Shown here one piece after another: positions 50,944-60,325 of a stretch of 64,000 nucleotides of DNA (the first letter of the stretch is position 1; each line of letters opens with the position of its first letter). The position numbers were made by a program, and so were the translations under genes. The DNA is from Streptomyces fulvoviolaceus (GTDB lineage Bacteria; Actinomycetota; Actinomycetes; Streptomycetales; Streptomycetaceae), in assembly GCF_000718165.1 (NCBI RefSeq), contig NZ_JOEY01000010.1, forward strand, positions 1 through 64,000, written 5' to 3'. The notes beneath the pieces were generated by a model. It made no database searches. It saw nothing but the letters and a program-made list of their open reading frames with translations, and was not told where the DNA came from.

Positions 50944-53900
50944 TCAGGCGCCCCGCGGGCGCGGGCCCGGGTAGGGGCCCCGGTACCCGTTGCGCCGGTC
51001 CCTGCCCAGGACACCCCGGGCGTCGAGCATCAGCTGCAGCCGGCCCGCGTCCCAGTCCGCCCGGCTGGTGACCCGGTCCACGCGCTCCCGTACGACGGGC
51101 TCGCCCGCCGCCAGCGCCGCGGCCAGGTAGGCATCGTCGGCCGCCTCCGCGTACAGGATCCGCAGCAGCCAGAACGGGGCCGAGCCGACGTCCCAGTCGG
51201 TGCGGCTCTCCCGGAGCTCGGGCGCGCAGCCGCGGCCGGTCGCGGAGAGCGCGCACGCCCGGTCCGTGACATCGGGCAGGGGCACCGAGACCGGTGCGGC
51301 CGGCACGGTCGGCACGGACTGCACGGTCGGCTGCGACCGCAGGGCTGCCAGCCGCCCCGCCGCCCGGCCCAGCGCGTCGTTGCCCCAGCCGGGCTGGTCC
51401 AGGCCCGTGGCCGCCCAGGCGACGACCGGGGCGTAGGCGGCGTTCGGCGGGAGGCGGGGGTCGCCCACGGACAGCGGGCCCGCCTTGACCCGGTTCAGGG
51501 TGCGGCTAGCCCGCCCCACCCGCAGCCAGTGCGCGCGCTCGTCGCTGACCACGGGCCGGCCGACGTAGGAGCGCAGGGCCGCGCCGAGCGCGTGCGACAG
51601 CTTCGGCACCTCCTCGGGGGCCAGCTCGCCCGCGACGTCCACCAGCGCGCACAGCGTGTCGAGGTCGACGTGGTCGGCGAGCCGTGCGATGCCGGGCCTG
51701 AGCAGCTCCGCCAGGATCTGCCGGGCGCCGTCCGGGTTGTCCAGGGCGGCCGTCGTACGGATCAGGGCGACCGCGTCCGTGACGTCCGTGAGCGCGCCGC
51801 GCGACAGGCGCCGTACGACATTGCGGACGTTCACCCGCTTCGCGGCGTCCGGGCCCCAGCCCTGCTCCCAGGCCGCCAGCATGCGCAGCAGGGACGTCAC
51901 CGCGCGCGGGCCGGCGAAGCGCTGGACGCTCTGCATCCGTACGGTCTTCACCTGGTCGATCCAGGACTTGACCAGCGGCGAGGTCCGGGCGACGCCGACC
52001 CGGACGAGGTCGAGGGCGGCGGCCGACTGGGCGACGGGGTTCTGGATCTGCTGGAGCTCGCCGCAGAACACGAAGGTGGCGTGCTTGTCCTCGGCGACGT
52101 CGGCCGCGAGGTCCCGCGCGAGCTGCGGGCGGACCCGGTGGACGGCCCGCAGCAGTGCCGGGGCGCAGGTCGGCTCCGCGAACAGCGCGTGCCGCAGCCG
52201 CATCAACAGGGCGTCCGCGTCCTGGCCGGCAACCCTGCGCCGGCTCTTCGTGGCCCGCAGCCGGTCCAGCACCTCGCCCGCGGTCTCGGGGCGCAGCGCG
52301 GTGAGATGGCGGACCGCCTGGACGAACGCCTCCTGGTTGCGCCCCTCGCGCAGGCGCCGCGCCCACAGCTCGGCGCCGCCGGTCTCGGCGGCGATGAGCG
52401 GACCGGGCTCCGGCAGGTCGGCGTCGGCCAGCGTGCGGGCCACGGCCGCGCACACCTCCAGGGCGGCGGTGGGCGAGGCGGTGGTGAGCCCCTCGACGAA
52501 CGGCTCCAGCTCCCACTTCTGCAGGAAGAGGGCCGGGACCTCGGGGTGCACGGCCCGCCCCAGCCGGTGGAACGCGGCCCGTCCGTGCGCGGTGTTGGCC
52601 GAGGTCATGCCGCGCAGCAGCATCTGCGGGGTGGTCCGGTCGTGCAGTTCCTCCAGGGCGATCAGGCCGAGCTCCGGCTCCTGCATGAGGCGCAGCGCGA
52701 TCTCGGCGCCCCAGTGCTTGCGGCCGTGGCGCAGGGAGTCGACGACGACCGTGAGCGCCTCGTCGAGCAGCTCGCCCCGGTAACTGGCCCGGGCGTCCCA
52801 CACGCCCTTGATGACGTGGTAGCGGACCGAGGTGCGCGGGTCGTACCTGATCATCTTGAGGACGTTCTGCACGCCGAGCGTCTCGGCCAGGTCGTTCGCG
52901 AAGGAGCTGGCCCCCTCCTGGAACAGGTCCTCGATCGACTGAGCGGCGGAGAGCAGTTGTCCTATGCCCTTGGCGTCCCCGGAGGTGGCGGCCCGTTCGG
53001 CGAGTGTCCTCGCCAGTCTCTCCGGGTCGGGGCCGCCGGAGATGATGGTCTGCGCGGTGGTGCCGTTGGCCCGCGCCACGGCGCCCAGCAGCGTCGCCGC
53101 GTCGGAGGGGCTCGCCTTGTGCAGCAGGGTCCGGGCCCGGTCCGGGAAGTCCTGCCAGCTCTCCTTGTTGGTGCTGTTGAGCAGCCAGGTGCTGAACTGG
53201 GGGATCGGGGAGCGGATCCCCTGGAGGGCCAGCGCCAGCTCGTGCGCGGTGGCCGAGCGGAGGGCCTGGTTCAGTGCGGTCTGGTACTTCTCGTACGTGA
53301 TGAGCCAGCCCCGGTCGACGAGGCACAGCCGCAGGTTCATGGCCTCGAACAGCACGGGGATGCCGTCGGCGGGGTCCGGCTTGCGCTCCAGCAGCTCTTC
53401 GACGGGGCCTTCCTGGTCCACCGGGAACAGCGGCGCGTCCTGCCAGGTGCGCCGGGAGACCCGCCGGTGCAGTTGGTCCACCTTCTGCACCAGCCGGTAG
53501 TCCTCCACCCGGACCCGCAGGCCGGTCAGGACGTCCAGGGCCCGCGCGGCCACCAGGTCGGCGGCGTCGTCGCGGTCCATCCGCTCCAGCAGCCCGAGCA
53601 TCGCGAACCGCTCGTCCGGCCGCCCCGCGGACCGGTGGAACACGTCGTCGACGGCGTCGATGAGCCAGGAGACCAGGTCGTCGTTGATGTCCGTGGGCAG
53701 CAGGGTGTCAAAGCGCTCGCGCGCGTGCATCAGGGCCAGCAGCCCGCCGGGCGTGAGCGGTTCGGTGGCCTGGCAGGCCCTGACCGCGAGCTTCTCGACG
53801 ACCTTCTGTGCCATCCGGTCGGGCATGAGCTCGCTGAGCCCGGTCAGGTCCGCGACGCTCAGCAGCGGGGCCGTCGCCGCCCACTCCGCCAGCAGGCCGG

Positions 53901-56454
53901 CCTGGTCCGCCGTCCTCAGCAGGGACCGGGCCACGTGCTCCTGGTAGAGCCGGACACCCCGCAGCCGTTCCACCACCAACGGGTCGCCGTCCATGAGCAG
54001 TTGCTCCAGTTCCGGCCGGACCTGCTGCTCCACCAGCGCGCCCAGGGCGGCCCGCCGGCGCGGGGCGCCCGGTTTCGCGGGCGCGTGCAGCTCCAGCAGT
54101 GCCAGGCAGTCGTCCGTGCCGGTCAGCCGTGCCGTCGACGGGGCCCGGCCGGGCCCGATGCCGAAGAGTTCGCGGTCCTCGTCCCGGAGCGTGGCCAGCG
54201 TGGCCTCGGGGACGTCCGCGGACACCAGGCTGAGCGCCGCCGCGCGGACCAGGGCCGCCCGCCGGTCCTCGTCCAGCTCGGCGAAACGGGCGGACCGGCG
54301 GGCCGCGGCCCCGGTGTCGCCCTTCATCAGCTTGGTGAGCGTGCGCAGGTCGACCGGGGTCCGGGCAGCCACCGCGTCGAAGGCCCGCGCGGGGTCGAGG
54401 GTCCTGTCGGCGGCCGCGAGCTCCTCGACGAAGAGTCTGCGCGCCTCCTGCCCGACGACCGCCGTGGCCACGAACGTGTCGTCGGTGTCCCAGTCCGTCG
54501 TCGAGCCCTCGGCGTACTCCAGCACGCCGAGGACGGTGATCCGCAGCCGCTGCGCGACGAGGCGCAGCACCTCCGCGGCGTTGCCGTCACCGGTCGGCTG
54601 GAGGTCCTCGAAGACGAGCAGCCGGCGCGCCGGCTCCTCTCCCGGGCCCGCCCCCAGGGCGTGCGTGGCGACCTCCAGCGCGGTGTGCCGGTCCGGCAGC
54701 ACCCGGGTCGCCCCGGCGATCACCTGCACGAGCCAGGGCCGCTTGTGCCGGTTCAGCCGCCGGGCCACCTGCCGTACGACGGCGCTGCGGCCGCTCTGCC
54801 GGGTGCCGCCCAGTATCGCGACCGAGCCGGGGGCGCTCTTGTCGAGGCAGTACCGCTGCAGGTTGTGCACCTGGACCACCGGGAGGTCCGGCAGGGGCTG
54901 CTCCTCCGGCGTCTCGCTCCAGTCGATGAAGTGCCAGCCCAGCCGGTCGAGTTCGGCCGCGTGCGCGTCCCGCTTGCACCGTTCCCACTCCGTGCCCCAC
55001 ACGACCGACGCGGCCCCGTCCAGCGTGCGCGGCGCGGTGGTGCGGCGGGGCTTCGAGCCGTCGGCGGGACGCAGTTCCCAGCCCCCCGTCGCGGGGACGA
55101 GCAGGTCCCGGTCCGCCGCGAGGCCCGGCTGTGACGTCGCCACGAACTCCCTGCCGTCGAAACGGCCCGCGGCGAGCAGCGCGGGAGCCTCCAGCCCGAA
55201 GCTCCGGCCCAGCAGCCACAGCGCCAACGGCAGGTCGACGGCCTCCTCCGACAGCGGCACCGCGGGCGGCCGGCAGAAGTGGGGGGTGTACGGCCAGGAC
55301 TCCGCCGCCGTGGGTCTGCCCGGGAAGGCGGACAGTACGGCGTCGACGGCGGCCTCGGCGGCCGCGCGGCGGGCTTCGGCGAGGGGGAAGTGCCAGGGCA
55401 GGTCGTCGCGGGGGGTGGTGAGGGCCAGGGGGACGAAGCGGCCGTCGAGGGTGCCGAGGGGGAGGACGGGTCGGGGGTCGGGAGTTGCCCGGGCCTCCGT
55501 CTCGGCTGTCCGCTCGGCCAGGGTCATCAGGTCGTCCAGGACCACGTCGTCCAAGGGGGCGTCGGCGTCCATGGCGGCCGACGCCAACGCCATCAGCGCC
55601 GTGCCGTCGACCGGCCCCGCGGCCGTGTCCTCGCCCGCGAGCAGCGGTCGCACGACGACGCCGTGGAAGTCGGCCACGTCCCGCCAGACAGCCGCGCTCG
55701 CCCCGGCCGGGTCGGCGAGGACGACGCGAACCAGGACGAGGCCTGCCGTCAACAGGTCCGGTATGAACGGTGGTTGCACTGCCGGGAGGCGGTTCGTCCT
55801 GACCTGGGGCCCGGTCCCGGCCGCGGTCTCGGCCCCGGCTCCGGCCGCGGTCTCGGCCCCGGTCCCAGCCCCGGCCTCGGCCCCAGCCCCGGTCTCGGTC
55901 CCGGCTCCGGCCGCGGCCCCGGCCCCGGCCTCGGTTCCGGCCCCGGTTTCGGTCCCGGTCCCGGCCCTGGTTTCGGTCCCGGCCCCGGCTCCGGCCTCGG
56001 CCCCGGCCTCGGTTCCGGCCGCGGTTTCGGTCCCGGTCCCGGCCCTGGTTTCGGTCCCGGTCCCGGCTTCGGCCTTGGCCCCGGCCTCGGTCCCGGCCCT
56101 GGTCTCGGCCTCGGGTTCGGCCCTGGCCTTGGCCCCGGCCTCGGTTTCGGCCCCGCTCCCAGCCGCGGTCCCGGTCCCGGCCCCGGCCCCGGTCCCGGTC
56201 CCGGTCCCGGTCCCGGCTTCGGCCTTGGCCCCGGCCTCGGTTCCGGTTTCGGTCCCGGCCTTGGCCCCGGCCTCGGTTTCGGCCCCGGTCCCAGCCGCGG
56301 TCCCGGTCCCGGTCCCGGTCCCGGTCCCGGTCCCGGTCCCGGCCCCGGTTTCGGTCCCGGCCCTGGTCTCGGCCCTGGTCTCGGCCTCGGTTTCGGCGCT
56401 GGCCTTCGCCCCGGCCTCGGTTTCGGCCCCGCTCCCGGTCTCAATCTCAGTCAT
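50944..56454 (-). CDS. Giant STAND-like ATPase with Ala/Gly/Thr/Glu repeat N terminus
   Basis: 1836 residues from ATG at 56454, overlapping the previous stop by 8 bp. Residues 1-217 are low-complexity (GTGTGT, ETEAGAK units). ~220-500 is an unrecognised domain (FIPDLLTAGLVLVRVVLADPAG, DFHGVVVRPLLAGED). ~545-760 is a P-loop module: SVAILGGTRQSGRSAVVRQ with Arg in place of the P-loop Lys, Walker B-like RRLLVFEDLQ, and a helical ARC-type region. ~770-1836 is a long alpha-helical superstructure without a named repeat (e.g. LVSWLIDAVDDVFHRSAGRPDE). Third gene of the hydrolase/caspase operon. Probably the sensor or adaptor of that system; ATP binding may be weakened. Confidence 0.85.
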   Translation of the reverse strand: MTEIETGSGAETEAGAKASAETEAETRAETRAGTETGAGTGTGTGTGTGTGTAAGTGAETEAGAKAGTETGTEAGAKAEAGTGTGTGTGAGAGTGTAAGSGAETEAGAKARAEPEAETRAGTEAGAKAEAGTGTETRAGTGTETAAGTEAGAEAGAGAGTETRAGTGTETGAGTEAGAGAAAGAGTETGAGAEAGAGTGAETAAGAGAETAAGTGPQVRTNRLPAVQPPFIPDLLTAGLVLVRVVLADPAGASAAVWRDVADFHGVVVRPLLAGEDTAAGPVDGTALMALASAAMDADAPLDDVVLDDLMTLAERTAETEARATPDPRPVLPLGTLDGRFVPLALTTPRDDLPWHFPLAEARRAAAEAAVDAVLSAFPGRPTAAESWPYTPHFCRPPAVPLSEEAVDLPLALWLLGRSFGLEAPALLAAGRFDGREFVATSQPGLAADRDLLVPATGGWELRPADGSKPRRTTAPRTLDGAASVVWGTEWERCKRDAHAAELDRLGWHFIDWSETPEEQPLPDLPVVQVHNLQRYCLDKSAPGSVAILGGTRQSGRSAVVRQVARRLNRHKRPWLVQVIAGATRVLPDRHTALEVATHALGAGPGEEPARRLLVFEDLQPTGDGNAAEVLRLVAQRLRITVLGVLEYAEGSTTDWDTDDTFVATAVVGQEARRLFVEELAAADRTLDPARAFDAVAARTPVDLRTLTKLMKGDTGAAARRSARFAELDEDRRAALVRAAALSLVSADVPEATLATLRDEDRELFGIGPGRAPSTARLTGTDDCLALLELHAPAKPGAPRRRAALGALVEQQVRPELEQLLMDGDPLVVERLRGVRLYQEHVARSLLRTADQAGLLAEWAATAPLLSVADLTGLSELMPDRMAQKVVEKLAVRACQATEPLTPGGLLALMHARERFDTLLPTDINDDLVSWLIDAVDDVFHRSAGRPDERFAMLGLLERMDRDDAADLVAARALDVLTGLRVRVEDYRLVQKVDQLHRRVSRRTWQDAPLFPVDQEGPVEELLERKPDPADGIPVLFEAMNLRLCLVDRGWLITYEKYQTALNQALRSATAHELALALQGIRSPIPQFSTWLLNSTNKESWQDFPDRARTLLHKASPSDAATLLGAVARANGTTAQTIISGGPDPERLARTLAERAATSGDAKGIGQLLSAAQSIEDLFQEGASSFANDLAETLGVQNVLKMIRYDPRTSVRYHVIKGVWDARASYRGELLDEALTVVVDSLRHGRKHWGAEIALRLMQEPELGLIALEELHDRTTPQMLLRGMTSANTAHGRAAFHRLGRAVHPEVPALFLQKWELEPFVEGLTTASPTAALEVCAAVARTLADADLPEPGPLIAAETGGAELWARRLREGRNQEAFVQAVRHLTALRPETAGEVLDRLRATKSRRRVAGQDADALLMRLRHALFAEPTCAPALLRAVHRVRPQLARDLAADVAEDKHATFVFCGELQQIQNPVAQSAAALDLVRVGVARTSPLVKSWIDQVKTVRMQSVQRFAGPRAVTSLLRMLAAWEQGWGPDAAKRVNVRNVVRRLSRGALTDVTDAVALIRTTAALDNPDGARQILAELLRPGIARLADHVDLDTLCALVDVAGELAPEEVPKLSHALGAALRSYVGRPVVSDERAHWLRVGRASRTLNRVKAGPLSVGDPRLPPNAAYAPVVAWAATGLDQPGWGNDALGRAAGRLAALRSQPTVQSVPTVPAAPVSVPLPDVTDRACALSATGRGCAPELRESRTDWDVGSAPFWLLRILYAEAADDAYLAAALAAGEPVVRERVDRVTSRADWDAGRLQLMLDARGVLGRDRRNGYRGPYPGPRPRGA
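55800..56445. repeat. GGTCCC/GGCCCC-type hexanucleotide repeat tract in coding DNA
   Basis: About 650 bp of degenerate hexamers (GGTCCC, GGCCCC, GGCCTC and variants) on the plus strand, encoding the Ala/Gly/Thr/Glu head of the STAND-like protein on the minus strand. Because the unit is six bases, slippage would change length without frameshift. Confidence 0.8.
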
Positions 56455-59395
56455 GGGGACCCGCCAGGTTCAGGGACAGCAGTCCGCAGGTGCGTGCCAC
56501 GATCAAGCGGTCCTTCCCGTGCAGTGCGACGGCGACCGCCGCGTCGTCGAGGGGTAGTCGCGCCGGTGCCGCGGCGCGGGCCGGACGGTGGACGTCCAGC
56601 CAGCCGGCGCGGCCGACCGGGCCGCCGACCACGACGGTCGAACCGTCGAGCGCGGCCGCGAGCGTCCCGGCGCCCGGGGGCGGCGTGAGCACCACGCCCT
56701 CCCAGCCCGCCCCGCGCAGCTGGAGTCCGCCGGCGGTGTCCACGATCAGCGCCTGGTCGCCGCCCTCGGACACCGCGACGGCGAGCGGCCGGTGCGGGAC
56801 GGGGAACGGCGACACCGCGGGCCCCGGCACCTCGCCCAGCCGCAGCCGGCGCAGCCTGCCGGACGCCGGCACCAGCCAGACGACCGGCTCCGCGGCCTCC
56901 CCCGCCGTACGGACCGCGAGCACGTCCGTGTCCAGCAGGGCGAGCCTGCGCACCGCCGCGCCCGTGTCGAGCCCGCCGGTCCACACCTCCGGCCCCGCCG
57001 CGACGACGACCTGGCCGCCCGGGTGCAGCGACACCAGCAGCGGGCTCTGCTCGCCCCGCGGCGGCACGAGCTCCGGCACGAGCACCGGCGCCGTGTCCTC
57101 GTCGCACGCCACCCGCCAGATCTCGTGCCGCCAGGTCGACACGAGCGCCACCGGGCGGTCCCGTACGACGGCCACGGTCACGTCCCGCGGGGTGCCCGGC
57201 ACCGGGACCGGCGGGCGCAGGACGGTGCCGTCCGCCGGGTCGTGGAAGGAGAGCGAGTCGTCGTCGTACACGCTGACGACCGCGGCGGACGTGGCCGTCA
57301 TGGCCGTCAGCCGGGTGGTGCGGGACCGGTCCGGCTGCACCCACTCGACGGGCGTCCGCGGCCGCCCGGTACGGAAGGCGTTCACCACGGGCTTCACGTC
57401 GAAGCGTTCGGCGCCGACGCGCAGCAGCAGGGCGCGGTCGGCGTCGGGGGCGGTGCGGGGGACCAGCTGCCACATACGGGCGCGGCGGGCGAGGTCCGCG
57501 CGGCTGTCGCCCTTGGCACCGAGCCGCCGGATCGCCCTGGACGCGACACCCGGCGGTACGCCCAGCAGGAACGCCGGTTCGTCCACCAGCCGCCCGTCGA
57601 TCAGCCCGCGCGCGGCCGCGTCCGACACCAGCGCCAGCAGGCCGGGGTCGAGCGTCCGCCACTCCACCTCCCGCCACCCGCTCACCTGCGGCAGCCGCTG
57701 CAGGAACTCCTCCGGCTTCGCGTGTCCGCCGCCCTCCGGATGCCCGAACCGGGCCCGCCAGCGCGGGGTTCCGTCCTCCGCGGGTCGGCTCTCGACGAGC
57801 GAGCGCATGAGCGGTACGGCGGTCAGGACGTCCTGCGTTTCCACGGCCGCGGCGGCTGCCCACTCGAGGGCGGGGAGGGCGACCGTGTCGTCGTACCCGC
57901 ACAGGGCGGCGAGGGCCGAGACGACGGCCCGCGCCTTGTCGCCGCCGAGCACCGCGCCGACGCGCTCCCGGCACACGCGGTGGGCCGTCGCATCCAACTC
58001 CCTTGTGGCGCGGGCCTGGTAGTCGCGGATCGAGCGGGTGTCCTTCGTGACACGGGGGAGGGTCACGCCGACGGCGACGGGCCATTCCGAACCGGCGTGC
58101 GGAGCAAGGGAGTCGAGGGTCTCCGCGATGTCCTTCTCGCGCGCTCCCGGGACCGTGAGGCGGATCTGCCGGTCGAGGTAGCTGCGGATCGCCGCGGCGG
58201 ACTCGTCCTGGAGGTCGTCGAGGCGGTGGGTGGTGGCGGGGAGCGGGATACGGGAGGTGGCGGGCAGGGCCAGGACCGCCCGAACTCCCTCTATGGACCG
58301 GAGAGTTGAGAGGAACTCGGTCCACTGCTCCGGGGTGGTCGTCGTCTCGTCAGGGTTGTCAGGACTGTCAGGACTGTCCAGGTCGTCCAGGACCAGGGCG
58401 AGGGGCTTGGGGGCCGCTCGAACCATCTCCAACAGGTGCTGCGGGTCTCCCCTGCCCGCCATCGCACCGGTGGTCAGGGCGAGGTGGCCGAGCAGAGCGG
58501 ACTTTCCGGTGCCGGGGCTTCCGGTGACGGCCGTGAGGGGGTCGCTGTCGTCGGTGGCGGTGAGGTGCGCGCGCAGTTCGGCGAGGAGGGCGGTGCGGCC
58601 CGTGAAGAAGAACCCGGGGAGGTCAGGGGCCGCGACACCGCGTGCCCGGGCCGCCCAGGTGGCGGGGAGGGAGAGGCCGGTGGGCGGACGGGGGTTCTGG
58701 TGGAGGGGGTTGGGGAGGGCTCGGCAGGGTTCGGCGGGGTGGCCTTCGGCGAGCCAGACGTTCTGGTTCGGGCCGAGCGCCTCGTTGACCGTGGTGGCGA
58801 GCGTGCCGGGATCGAGGTGGGAGATGTTCCAGGAGGGCCGGACGGCCCGCTCGACGGCCTCGGCGAAGGCGGTCGCAAACGATCCCTGCGTGGCCTGCTC
58901 CAGCCGACGGCTCGCGCCGATGCCCCAGAACCCCTTGAGCGACGTCCAGGTGTTCGCCTTGCGGGCCTCGATCAGGGCCGCGTCCAGGCCGGGCTCGGCG
59001 GAACAGGCGTCGATGATGAGGACGATCTCCTGCAGATTCCGCCACTTCTCCTGCCCGAGCGACTTGATCAGCCGGGCCGGTTCCTCGCTGTACCCGTCCG
59101 ACAGCAGCAGTTCGAAGCCGTGATCGCCCTGGATGCCGTGACCGGTGCAGTAGACGACCAGGGTCCGGGCGTCCTGCGGGGCTTCGCTGTTGTTCAACTC
59201 CCGTGCGAGCACGTCATGTTCGCGCTCTTCGGTGTCGAACGGCAGATGCTCCTCCAGACCCAGTGAGGTCAGGGCCCGCCGCATGGTGGCGAGTTCCTCC
59301 GGCACCCGGGTGAGGTCGACGAGTCCGAGCCGCTCGCAGACCCCTTCCTTGTGCGTGCCCACACCCGAGAGGCAGAAGATGCCCCGCCGGCTCAT
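56447..59395 (-). CDS. Caspase-like peptidase / STAND NTPase / beta-propeller protein
   Basis: 982 residues from ATG at 59395. Residues ~1-230: C14-type caspase domain with catalytic His86 in YCTGHGIQG and Cys131 in IIDACSAEPG. ~255-650: STAND NTPase with FTGRTALLAEL start, Walker A TGSPGTGKSALL (~292-300), Walker B LALVLDDLD (~333-340), then winged-helix and helical region. ~690-982: a WD40-like seven-bladed propeller as sensor. The plan resembles metacaspase-NACHT-WD40 proteins that, on sensing a trigger, oligomerise and cleave partners. It overlaps both neighbours (4 and 8 bp), so all three are co-translated. Confidence 0.88.
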   Translation of the reverse strand: MSRRGIFCLSGVGTHKEGVCERLGLVDLTRVPEELATMRRALTSLGLEEHLPFDTEEREHDVLARELNNSEAPQDARTLVVYCTGHGIQGDHGFELLLSDGYSEEPARLIKSLGQEKWRNLQEIVLIIDACSAEPGLDAALIEARKANTWTSLKGFWGIGASRRLEQATQGSFATAFAEAVERAVRPSWNISHLDPGTLATTVNEALGPNQNVWLAEGHPAEPCRALPNPLHQNPRPPTGLSLPATWAARARGVAAPDLPGFFFTGRTALLAELRAHLTATDDSDPLTAVTGSPGTGKSALLGHLALTTGAMAGRGDPQHLLEMVRAAPKPLALVLDDLDSPDSPDNPDETTTTPEQWTEFLSTLRSIEGVRAVLALPATSRIPLPATTHRLDDLQDESAAAIRSYLDRQIRLTVPGAREKDIAETLDSLAPHAGSEWPVAVGVTLPRVTKDTRSIRDYQARATRELDATAHRVCRERVGAVLGGDKARAVVSALAALCGYDDTVALPALEWAAAAAVETQDVLTAVPLMRSLVESRPAEDGTPRWRARFGHPEGGGHAKPEEFLQRLPQVSGWREVEWRTLDPGLLALVSDAAARGLIDGRLVDEPAFLLGVPPGVASRAIRRLGAKGDSRADLARRARMWQLVPRTAPDADRALLLRVGAERFDVKPVVNAFRTGRPRTPVEWVQPDRSRTTRLTAMTATSAAVVSVYDDDSLSFHDPADGTVLRPPVPVPGTPRDVTVAVVRDRPVALVSTWRHEIWRVACDEDTAPVLVPELVPPRGEQSPLLVSLHPGGQVVVAAGPEVWTGGLDTGAAVRRLALLDTDVLAVRTAGEAAEPVVWLVPASGRLRRLRLGEVPGPAVSPFPVPHRPLAVAVSEGGDQALIVDTAGGLQLRGAGWEGVVLTPPPGAGTLAAALDGSTVVVGGPVGRAGWLDVHRPARAAAPARLPLDDAAVAVALHGKDRLIVARTCGLLSLNLAGPHD

Positions 59396-60228
59396 GCCAG
59401 CGCCGCTTCGACGGCCCGGGAGGTGTGGACGTTGGTCAGGTACTGGACGGCCGAGTGCGCCTCCTTGCGCGGATTGTCACAGGGGAGGTCGCGGATGTCG
59501 GGCGAGTACAGCGGGGCGAGCTCCTTGACCATCGCCACGGCGTCGTGCGCGGCCGCGATGTTCGTCCAGGTGCGGGTGTTCCCCGGCCAGCCGGGCGCGT
59601 TCACGCGGCGGCGGATGGCCGCGAGTCCGAGCGGCGAGCCGATGGTGATCAGGGCGGGCGGCCGCTCGGGCCTGTTCTCCCGCAGCCAGTCGTAGGCGAC
59701 CACACTGCCCAGTGAGTGGGCGACGACGACCCGCGGGGACCGCCGCATCGCGGTGGTCACCTCGGCGTGGACGACCTTGCGGAAGTCCGGGTCGGTCAGA
59801 TAGCGGTCGACCTGCTTGACGTACGAGATCGCCCTGCTGTCCCGGCCCTCGAAGAGTTCCTGGCGCTCGATCGCGGCGAGGGCGCGCTGGACCTTGCCCG
59901 GAAGGTGGAACTTCGTCGGTTCGTCGGCCTCCCCGTCCGCTTCCTCGAGTGCGTCGCCGATGGCGATCAGCAGCTCTTCCTCGAAGCCGGGCCGGATGTC
60001 GATCCGGCTGTACCGCGGCTCCCCGCCCGCCTTCCCGTCGTTGTACTCGTGCCCGTAGAAGGCGCACTCGACGGTCAGCGTCGAGGCGTGTGCGCTGCGG
60101 ATGTTGGCGAGTCCCTCGGCCATCGCCGCGTGCCAGGTGCGCTGCATCTCGCTGCGCTGGGCGCGGTGCATGTTCATGCCGTGGATCGCGACGACGTCGA
60201 CCTCGTTGACCATGTGCTGTTCCCCCAT
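59392..60228 (-). CDS. Alpha/beta serine hydrolase of the caspase/STAND operon
   Basis: 278 residues from ATG at 60228; ATG at 60213 with GGGGGA upstream is equally good. VVAIHGMNMH oxyanion loop, nucleophile elbow VVAHSLGSVVAY, and a likely C-terminal Asp/His pair around AAHDAVAM and KEAHSAV. Lipase/alpha-beta-hydrolase plan without a signal peptide. First gene of the three; it could be a lipid- or protein-hydrolysing effector activated by caspase cleavage. The stop and next start share ATGA. Confidence 0.85.
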   Translation of the reverse strand: MGEQHMVNEVDVVAIHGMNMHRAQRSEMQRTWHAAMAEGLANIRSAHASTLTVECAFYGHEYNDGKAGGEPRYSRIDIRPGFEEELLIAIGDALEEADGEADEPTKFHLPGKVQRALAAIERQELFEGRDSRAISYVKQVDRYLTDPDFRKVVHAEVTTAMRRSPRVVVAHSLGSVVAYDWLRENRPERPPALITIGSPLGLAAIRRRVNAPGWPGNTRTWTNIAAAHDAVAMVKELAPLYSPDIRDLPCDNPRKEAHSAVQYLTNVHTSRAVEAALA

Positions 60229-60325
60229 GCCAAATCCTCGTCCCCACAGGAGACTTGGCCCGGAGTCAGAATGGCATGGCTGGGGCGCTCATGACCCCGT
60301 TATGCGGTGTTCACCCCAAAAGCGG

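Noticed and set aside
55800..56445. CRISPR-like or minisatellite array outside genes
   Set aside because: The hexamer tract stays in frame with the minus-strand gene, lacks spacers, and encodes a low-complexity protein head.
51529..56557. Very long plus-strand open frames opposite the giant STAND-like gene
   Set aside because: They are antisense shadows in high-GC DNA: no ribosome sites, Arg/Pro/Gly/Gln-rich noise, no domains, while the minus strand shows P-loop motifs and coupled starts.
60229..60325. tRNA or other RNA gene between the hydrolase and luciferase-family genes
   Set aside because: No cloverleaf arms or TTCGA-type T-loop could be traced here or in other gaps.
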